This document shows positions 32,713-37,476 of a stretch of DNA of 37,476 nt, piece after piece. The stretch is from positions 1 to 37,476 of the forward strand of contig JAFYWB010000016.1 in assembly GCA_017549025.1 (NCBI GenBank). The letters are read 5' to 3'. The DNA is from Treponema sp. GTDB lineage: Bacteria; Spirochaetota; Spirochaetia; Treponematales; Treponemataceae. The notes beneath the pieces were generated by a model. That model worked only from the letters and a program-made list of their open reading frames with translations. It was not told where the DNA came from and did not search any database. Position numbers and translations under genes: made by a program. Within the stretch, counting starts at the first letter, position 1. The number at the start of each line of letters is the position of its first letter.

Positions 32713-33837
32713 ATGGCTTGTAAGCTGAATGCGGGTTTTTGCAAGGTGGGGCTTGTGCTGGTGGTGGTGTGTTTTACGTTGATGTTTATGGGATGTCTTA
32801 CGTCTTCTGGAACAACTGAAACGGCAAACACTCCTACTGAGAGTGTTGATGATAATATTTACGTCCTCTCAGGTTCTGACACATACGATAGGATTGTAGG
32901 GTATGTTTCCACTAATCCGTCCAATCCATCTAAGTATGAAGTTTCGTTCCCTGCTTGGGAAGAAGGAAAGCGGGAACTAATTGCTGAGAATAGTTTATCT
33001 CGGCTGGATGTGTCGTATAGCCATAAATATGATTTTTTTTATGGAAGTTACACCACCAGTGACATCAAGTGTACATTTGACGGTAATCCGTATTATTCTG
33101 GAGACCTTGAGGTGTATACCCTTACTGTTCGTGATGGTATTTTTGCTTCCCCAAACCATTTTGAGAATTACCCGCAGGAAGTTCAAGATACCTTTCGGAG
33201 TGTTCTAGATGAGACCAAGTTGGGGTATGGAGCCATAAGCATTGTGTTTCACATTGTTTATGAGGCTGAAGAGTTCTTGTTGAGAGCTAGTTATTATGAC
33301 CAAGGTAAAAGAAGTCTTCATGACTTTTATTCCTATAGGTCTGTAGGTAGAAAATATTTACCAGACTTTACTACTATAACTGAGGAGGAGCCACCTGTAG
33401 AGGTGGTGTCTAAATACAAGACCTTCAAAGTAAGTTCCATGGCTTTCAAGGAAGGTCTTTTTGGTTTTTCTGATGATATAGGTCCCGACGGCTGGAAGGA
33501 TACCTTCGACGAAGGATACAGGTATGCGGAGACTGGCTATGACGAGTACGGGCTGTATGACATAATCGATGGCTGGAAGGATTTAAAGAATAGTAATTTG
33601 TTGGTAGAGACTTACGCCATGTCGCTCAAACTCAAGTCAAAGGGTGATGGCTTCTACGTCACCGAGGGCGGCTGGAAGGTGTATTCCACCAACCGTCAGA
33701 ACGCAAAGTCGCTGGATGACGCATGGAATTCCTCTTCCAAGACGGTGAATAGGTATGGCCTCTGTTACCGCATTGGCCTTGTTCCTGCAGGAGAAAATAA
33801 ATACGAGCTTGTCCTGTATGCTATGACACGGACATGA
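32713..33837 (+). CDS. Hypothetical lipoprotein
   Basis: 374 residues. A basic start and hydrophobic core (VGLVLVVVCFTLMFMG) end at Cys28 in MFMGC, a lipobox, so the mature protein is lipid-anchored. The mature region begins with a Ser/Thr-rich linker; the rest is mixed beta/alpha, rich in Tyr and Asp, with no domain that I recognise. Two Gly-Trp-Lys motifs (DGWKD near 258 and 289) recur in the C-terminal part. GGAGG lies upstream. Base composition is AT-richer with different codon choice than the neighbours, suggesting separate origin. Start is clear; function unknown. Confidence 0.7.
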   Translation: MACKLNAGFCKVGLVLVVVCFTLMFMGCLTSSGTTETANTPTESVDDNIYVLSGSDTYDRIVGYVSTNPSNPSKYEVSFPAWEEGKRELIAENSLSRLDVSYSHKYDFFYGSYTTSDIKCTFDGNPYYSGDLEVYTLTVRDGIFASPNHFENYPQEVQDTFRSVLDETKLGYGAISIVFHIVYEAEEFLLRASYYDQGKRSLHDFYSYRSVGRKYLPDFTTITEEEPPVEVVSKYKTFKVSSMAFKEGLFGFSDDIGPDGWKDTFDEGYRYAETGYDEYGLYDIIDGWKDLKNSNLLVETYAMSLKLKSKGDGFYVTEGGWKVYSTNRQNAKSLDDAWNSSSKTVNRYGLCYRIGLVPAGENKYELVLYAMTRT

Positions 33838-33884
33838 GCGGGATATAGCCACCCATCAGTTTTGAGTAAAACAGGATGCTAGTA

Positions 33885-33913
33885 TTGAACAGTTGTGTTC
33901 ATGCTGGTATTCT
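33885..33913 (+). promoter_or_regulatory. Sigma-70 promoter with extended -10 for the restriction-endonuclease-like gene
   Basis: TTGAAC (33885-33890), 17 bases, TATTCT (33908-33913) preceded by TGG; AGGAGG and ATG follow about 35 bases on. Confidence 0.65.
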
Positions 33914-33950
33914 GTTTGGAGATTGATTTTATCGTCAAAGGAGGCTAAGG

Positions 33951-34934
33951 ATGGGAGAGTGCAAGGTGCTGATGAAAATCGCATCAGGAACAAAGACTTC
34001 TTCCTACATGGTTGAGCAGGATGGCAAGTACTTCAAGCTGAATGTCCCCAACATGATTGAGGGCAACGAGATTGACTTGAAGGAGCTGAAGCTGGAGGAT
34101 TTGAATCCCAACTGGATTGAGCGCTACAAGAAATGGAACCGAAAGCGGGCTACATTGCTGAAGCATTTGGTGGGCTACAAGAAGGATACCATTAAGATTG
34201 AGAGGTCTGGTGTGTGGCGGTGTAATGAGTACGCCCGCATCCTGCCTGTGGGACAGGAAAAGAGGAATCTTATTGATGGAGCTTTCAGTGATGCCCTGAA
34301 CAAAAAGGCAGACTCAATTCCCCTGCATCCTTCCTTTGGTCATCTGAATTCCTCCCAGGCCATGTGCCTCAATTTTATGGTTCCCCTGCTGGAAAGGGGC
34401 ATACTGCTGGAGTACATCAAGAAATCTTGTCCTGATGCAGTGCGTGGAGCAAAGCTTGAAGAGCAGACCTTTGAAAGGATTGTGGATGAAAACGAGAGAA
34501 CCCAGTTCGACTTCTACTGCACCACCGATACTAAGGAACCCCTGTCCTTTGAGTTCAAGTATTCCGAGCCAGACTTTTCTGTCATGAAGGACGACGAGCG
34601 GCATCAGGAGAAATTCGAGACAATCTACAAGGACAGGCTGGCGAAGCACGGTATAAGCATTGACAAAGAGACCTTTGCCGCAGATTACCAGCTGTGGCGG
34701 AACATCCTTTATGCTGGGACCCATCAGCATACTGTGTTCTTCGTGTTCCCAAAATTCCGTGAGGACTTGAAAGAAGCGGTGGAGTCGGCAAAGGAAAAGT
34801 GTCCTGCGGGGATTCAGCAAAGAATCCACTGCATCTGCATTGACGACTGGGTGGAAGCGGCGCTGAAATCAGGTGATGCTGCACTGAAAGCGCATTACGA
34901 GGCCTTCAAGGAGAAGTATCTGCCGGAGCTGTAA
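33951..34934 (+). CDS. PGN_0703-family putative restriction endonuclease (PD-(D/E)XK-like)
   Basis: 327 residues. The middle carries the family's hallmarks: HLNSSQAMCLNFMVPLL (about 124-140) and the catalytic-looking TQFDFYC...SFEFKYSEPDF (about 183-208), i.e. an Asp followed by Glu-x-Lys as in PD-(D/E)XK nucleases. The C-terminus is helical and charged. A strong AGGAGG precedes the ATG and a terminator follows, so it is a single-gene unit. The family is annotated as restriction endonuclease-like, but no methyltransferase or specificity subunit is adjacent, so its target and any self-protection are unknown. Family by motif recognition. Confidence 0.75.
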   Translation: MGECKVLMKIASGTKTSSYMVEQDGKYFKLNVPNMIEGNEIDLKELKLEDLNPNWIERYKKWNRKRATLLKHLVGYKKDTIKIERSGVWRCNEYARILPVGQEKRNLIDGAFSDALNKKADSIPLHPSFGHLNSSQAMCLNFMVPLLERGILLEYIKKSCPDAVRGAKLEEQTFERIVDENERTQFDFYCTTDTKEPLSFEFKYSEPDFSVMKDDERHQEKFETIYKDRLAKHGISIDKETFAADYQLWRNILYAGTHQHTVFFVFPKFREDLKEAVESAKEKCPAGIQQRIHCICIDDWVEAALKSGDAALKAHYEAFKEKYLPEL

Positions 34935-34970
34935 TCCTGCGGGAGTTAAATCTTGCTCTTGAAGGCCTAG

Positions 34971-35010
34971 ACTGGTGCGGCTGTCCTTGTGACAACTGCA
35001 CCAGTTTTTT
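34971..35010 (+). terminator. Rho-independent terminator of the restriction-endonuclease-like gene
   Basis: ACTGGTGC (34971-34978) pairs with GCACCAGT (34998-35005), then a T run on the plus strand. Confidence 0.85.
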
Positions 35011-35042
35011 CGTACCACTGTAGATAAAGGCAACTCAAAATG

Positions 35043-35076
35043 CTCCCCATCCTCAATTGCCGGGATGGGGAGTTTT
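35043..35076. terminator. Second hairpin terminator, bidirectional
   Basis: CTCCCCATCC (35043-35052) pairs with GGATGGGGAG (35063-35072), with AAAA before and TTTT after. It also ends the LRR remnant read from the other strand. Confidence 0.8.
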
Positions 35077-35082
35077 GCCACT

Positions 35083-35522
35083 CTACCTCATCCATCTGTC
35101 GTCCGGCAGTTTATAGAGGTATTCCCGGGTCTCGTAATCGAAGTGCTCCTCCCAAACGACACCTAAGTCGAAGGAATCGTAAACGCAGAAGGGTAGGTGT
35201 CGGGAAAGACTATTGACTCCAGATTGTCCAAGTCCTCAAAAGCCTTGCTGTGGATATGGGTGATGCTTTGGGCGATTATGACTTGTGTGACAAAATCGAA
35301 GTCGGCTTCCACCCGGTATTCCCCCTCTCAGTCGATGTACTCGTTGTAGGCGTAGTTACGCACATCCTCCCCCTGAACTTTCTGCGTCTGTTTCGGGGAG
35401 CGAAGGCCGCCTCCCCAATTCGTGTCACTCCTTCAGGAATGACAGTTCGCCCTGCCACGGTTTTCTCGCAGCGCTCCACCACACCATTCACGATGGTCAG
35501 CTTCGATATGCTGTTGTTTTCT
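35083..35522 (-). pseudogene. Leucine-rich-repeat (BspA-type, LRR_5) protein remnant
   Basis: Read on the minus strand, three frames supply successive pieces of one LRR protein. First comes TIVNGVVERCEKTVAG...TVIPEGVTRIGEAAF. A frame change follows, then VRNYAYNEYID, a TGA, and EGEYRVEADFDFVTQVII...SITHIHSKAFEDLDNLESIVFPDT. A second frame change leads to VYDSFDLGVVWEEHF and LYKLPDDRWMR at a final TAG (35085-35083). The IP-x-x-V-T-x-I-G-x-x-A-F repeat is diagnostic of BspA-like surface proteins, which mediate adhesion or recombine among paralogues. At least two frameshifts and one nonsense codon make it dead. It fills most of the stretch between the terminators and arfB; 35523-35592 holds nothing I can name. 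Confidence 0.75.
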
Positions 35523-35592
35523 CAATGATACAGCACAATCGTAGGGAAGCAAAGCGCGTTTAAAAAAATCTGTGTGGGAGGGGGAGTGTGGC

Positions 35593-36003
35593 TTATCCCC
35601 TCCAGCCCCTGTTCCGCTTTAACTCGGATTTTAGCCGTTTGAGCTTGAGTCTTTGTTCTTGGGATGCCTTGGTGGGCTTTGTCTTTAGCCGCTTCTTGGG
35701 GATTTTCAGTGCGTTGATAATGCGGTTTTCCAGTCGCTCCAATGCCAGGGCTCGATTCCGTTCTTGGTAGCGCTCTTGATCCACGTCTACAAAGATACAG
35801 TCTTCCTTGTTGATGATGGCTGCCAGCTTTTTCCGAAGGAAATCTCGCTCCTCCTCCGTGATACCTTGGATGGCAGTCAGGCTCAAGGTGGCATGAACTT
35901 TGGTGTTCACCTTGTTCACGTTTTGCCCGCCAGCTCCACCGCTTCTGGCAAAGGTGAGGCTGATGTGCTGGACAATGGACTGGTGCAAGAGTTCTTTATT
36001 CAC
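35593..36003 (-). CDS. arfB: Alternative ribosome-rescue factor ArfB (peptidyl-tRNA hydrolase, YaeJ)
   Basis: 136 residues. Catalytic GGQ (25-27) in SGGAGGQNVNKVNTKV, and a Lys/Arg-rich C-terminal tail (KRLKTKPTKASQEQRLKLKRLKSELKRNR) that threads into the empty mRNA channel of stalled ribosomes. The length and the lack of release-factor domains 1 and 2 fit ArfB rather than RF-1/2. The start is GTG at 36003, overlapping the epmA stop as GTGA, with AAGGAG seven bases upstream. Coupling to epmA groups two translation-rescue genes. Confidence 0.93.
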   Translation of the reverse strand: MNKELLHQSIVQHISLTFARSGGAGGQNVNKVNTKVHATLSLTAIQGITEEERDFLRKKLAAIINKEDCIFVDVDQERYQERNRALALERLENRIINALKIPKKRLKTKPTKASQEQRLKLKRLKSELKRNRGWRG

Positions 36004-36989
36004 GGCAAAACTCCTTCGATGGTGGTGCGGCCTTGGAGAAGGGCAATAAGGCGGTCTACCCCCATGGCATTGCCAGAGCAGGTGGGGAAGGTTTGGAAAT
36101 GCTTCCAGTAGTTTTCATCTATGGCATGGGGAATGCGGGCGGATTTTTCTTTTACTTGGCCTTCCTGCTGGAAGTAGCTACGGATTTTTTCTGGATCTGT
36201 TTCCTCGCTGTAGCAGTTGGAAAGCTCCACTCCAGCTACATACAATTCCCAACGCTGCTTCCACAAAGGTGTAGCTCCTGTTGGATTTGGTACATCCTGA
36301 GCAAGGCAGGGAACCTGAGCAGGATAGTCCATCAATAGCACTGGCTTATTCTTGGGCAGCTGGGGCTCCACACATTGTACCAAAATCAGTTCGTACAGGT
36401 CATCCCAGGGCCAGCTGTCAAAGGCATTGTCCTCTGGTTCATAAATGCCTAGCTTTCGGGCTTGTTCTGCCAGCTGCTGGGGTGTGGTGCAGGAAGAAAG
36501 GTAGAATCCCGCATATTGAAAAAAGGCTTGGTCCATGGTCAGCCGCAAAAATGGAGGCCGAAGATAGGCAAAATCGTCTCGGTCAGCAGCAGGTGGTGGT
36601 AGCAAAAAATTAAAAAGCTCCTCGGTAAGGGCTGCTGTGTCCATGTAATCGGCATTTACGGTGTAATATTCCAGCATGGTGAATTCTGGACTGTGAATGC
36701 GACCACAGGACTCCAAGTTTCGGTAGCACTTAGAAAGCTGGAAAACGCTGACCTTATGGCGGGCAATAAGGGGCTTAATGTGAACTTCTGGAGATGGCAC
36801 CAGATACAAGGGGGTGGCCTCCTGGGTGCTAGGGTGAATGTATTCGGTACGGAACACCTCCAGACAGCTTTCGGGAATGAGATGGGAGCTTAAAGCTGGA
36901 GTGTCCAGCTCCAAGTAGCCCCGCTGAATAAAAAACTCACGAATCCGCTGCATGGTTCGTGCCCTAAATTGCAATGTTTCTAAATCCAT
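36000..36989 (-). CDS. epmA: Elongation factor P--lysine ligase EpmA (GenX/PoxA)
   Basis: 329 residues, a class II lysyl-tRNA-synthetase-like catalytic core without the anticodon-binding domain, as in EpmA. Motif 2 region KCYRNLESCGRIHSPEFTMLEYY (split near 87-110) and motif 3 GNAMGVDRLIALLQG (about 307-321) are clear. EpmA attaches (R)-beta-lysine to elongation factor P, helping translation of polyproline stretches; it needs EpmB, which is not in this window. An extended -10 box ends six bases before the ATG and no Shine-Dalgarno is present. Downstream arfB is translationally coupled. Confidence 0.92.
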   Translation of the reverse strand: MDLETLQFRARTMQRIREFFIQRGYLELDTPALSSHLIPESCLEVFRTEYIHPSTQEATPLYLVPSPEVHIKPLIARHKVSVFQLSKCYRNLESCGRIHSPEFTMLEYYTVNADYMDTAALTEELFNFLLPPPAADRDDFAYLRPPFLRLTMDQAFFQYAGFYLSSCTTPQQLAEQARKLGIYEPEDNAFDSWPWDDLYELILVQCVEPQLPKNKPVLLMDYPAQVPCLAQDVPNPTGATPLWKQRWELYVAGVELSNCYSEETDPEKIRSYFQQEGQVKEKSARIPHAIDENYWKHFQTFPTCSGNAMGVDRLIALLQGRTTIEGVLP

Positions 36990-36995
36990 GGAGTC

Positions 36996-37004
36996 AGTAT
37001 ATCA
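36996..37004 (-). promoter_or_regulatory. Extended -10 element abutting the epmA start (possible leaderless mRNA)
   Basis: Minus strand TGA-TATACT, its last base 36996 six bases before the A of the ATG at 36989. No ribosome binding site in between; the -35 region lies in the end of the Rpn-type fragment. Confidence 0.55.
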
Positions 37005-37013
37005 CGGGTAGAG

Positions 37014-37328
37014 TTAGGAGGAAACACCCTTTGACGAGTCAATGGACAGACTTTGTACCACATCCAGTGGGAGACTGGTACAAATGGCAACCTTTTCTGG
37101 GGAATCACCGTAGAAAAGGAGTTGTTTTGCTGTTTCCAGAGCCTTTTTGTAGGCTCCTTGTTTCAACCCTTGCTCAATTCCTTGCTCTAGCCCTTGTTCA
37201 ATTCCTTGCTCAATTCCTTGCTTGAGACCTTGTTGGAGACCAAATTGGAGTCCGGCTTCATGGCCTCTATCGAACCCATTTTCATATGCATCGTATTCTA
37301 AATCCGCCATTTTCAGTGCCAGTGTCAT
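37014..37328 (-). CDS. Free-standing Rpn C-terminal domain (RpnS-like) or 3' remnant of an rpn gene
   Basis: 104 residues matching only the C-terminal part of Rpn/transposase-like proteins: MTLALKMADLEYDAYENGF, then tetrapeptide repeats of the type Gly-Leu/Ile-x-Gln (about 34-59), then AYKKALETAKQLL and a short helical end (SPEKVAICTSLP). The nuclease core is absent. In-frame homology seems to continue four codons upstream of the ATG (RRHY) to a TAA at 37341-37343, just before a hairpin repeat, so the 5' part was deleted. Those same codons provide AAAGGAG eight bases before the ATG, so the domain can be translated alone. Enteric Rpn genes are known to make such C-terminal proteins from internal starts as antitoxins. 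Whether this one is functional is open. Confidence 0.65.
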   Translation of the reverse strand: MTLALKMADLEYDAYENGFDRGHEAGLQFGLQQGLKQGIEQGIEQGLEQGIEQGLKQGAYKKALETAKQLLFYGDSPEKVAICTSLPLDVVQSLSIDSSKGVSS

Positions 37329-37344
37329 GTAATGTCTCCTTTAG

Positions 37345-37394
37345 TTAGGAGGGAACACCCCCTCTACTCAGAAGCGGTGGGTTTTCCCTCCTAA
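37345..37394. repeat. GC-rich hairpin repeat, copy 2, at the break of the Rpn fragment
   Basis: Arms 37345-37360 and 37379-37394 pair at 15 of 16 positions; the loop holds CTACTCAGAAGC, identical to the inverted copy at 9292-9341. It begins within a few bases of the stop that ends the Rpn homology. Confidence 0.75.
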
Positions 37395-37417
37395 AACCTC
37401 CCATTCCCCCAGCACTG

Positions 37418-37440
37418 CTTAGGGGCTTCCTGCCCCTAAG
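37418..37440. repeat. Short perfect hairpin beside repeat copy 2
   Basis: CTTAGGGGC (37418-37426) and GCCCCTAAG (37432-37440), 5-base loop. Possibly part of the same element or the terminator of a gene beyond the right edge; the remaining bases to 37476 hold nothing recognisable. Confidence 0.55.
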
Positions 37441-37476
37441 AACCCCGGGAGAAACATTTTTCTGTAAATAATGATA

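Overview
The window looks like chromosomal DNA of a host-associated spirochaete, most probably a Treponema. This is an inference from gene content, with no database search behind it. The signs are Rpn/PD-(D/E)XK 'transposase' family genes with Gly-Leu-x-Gln tetrapeptide tails, a BspA-type leucine-rich-repeat remnant, lipoproteins with relaxed lipoboxes, a FliL flagellar protein, and a dense mid-GC genome with short intergenic regions. No tRNA, rRNA, CRISPR array or complete insertion sequence was seen.

Layout. 1-2.2 kb: the 5' part of an rpn nuclease gene running off the left edge, a 5'-truncated outer-membrane beta-barrel remnant, and an SdpR/SdpI-like repressor and immunity pair behind a strong promoter and palindromic operator. 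2.2-5.3 kb: a two-gene operon of SGNH/GDSL esterase-like proteins. 5.3-6.7 kb: a PIN-toxin module whose antitoxin fuses an Xre HTH to an AF2212-like segment, then a CoA-binding protein. 6.8-9.2 kb: an ECF sigma factor, zinc-type anti-sigma factor and two small genes, behind an ECF-type promoter just after fliL. 9.3-16.2 kb: a tightly coupled operon lolA-like, rodZ-like, rimO, pcrA/uvrD-like, hflX. 16.3-18.1 kb: groEL alone, without groES.

18.1-22.5 kb: an unusual fusion of a Gfo/Idh/MocA oxidoreductase with ribonuclease HI, an orphan amino-acid-binding protein whose 3' end is repeated as a 27-bp tandem array, and a lipoprotein alpha/beta hydrolase. 22.6-28.4 kb: an oligopeptide ABC operon (oppBCDF, no oppA) ending in a sodium:neurotransmitter-type symporter. 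28.5-31.4 kb: an AAA/DUF4143 ATPase and convergent gltX. 31.4-35.6 kb: an accessory stretch with a toxin-antitoxin cassette flanked by 37-bp direct repeats (toxin killed by a nonsense codon), an unknown protein, a lipoprotein, a PGN_0703-type restriction endonuclease-like protein and an LRR pseudogene. 35.6-37.5 kb: arfB, epmA/genX, then a free-standing Rpn C-terminal domain and two hairpin repeats.

How it fits together. Most of the window is housekeeping: ribosome modification and rescue, tRNA charging, chaperone, envelope and peptide uptake. Between these lie mobile or defence-type modules, several of them decaying. The points most worth following are: (a) the stand-alone Rpn C-terminal domain with its own ribosome binding site, resembling the intragenic RpnS antitoxins known from enteric Rpn systems; (b) three genes whose -10 boxes sit only 6-7 bases before the ATG with no Shine-Dalgarno, suggesting leaderless mRNAs; (c) the dehydrogenase-RNase HI fusion; (d) the 27-bp array that re-copies a gene's last codons and stop; and (e) a GC-rich hairpin repeat present twice, one copy at the break of the Rpn fragment.
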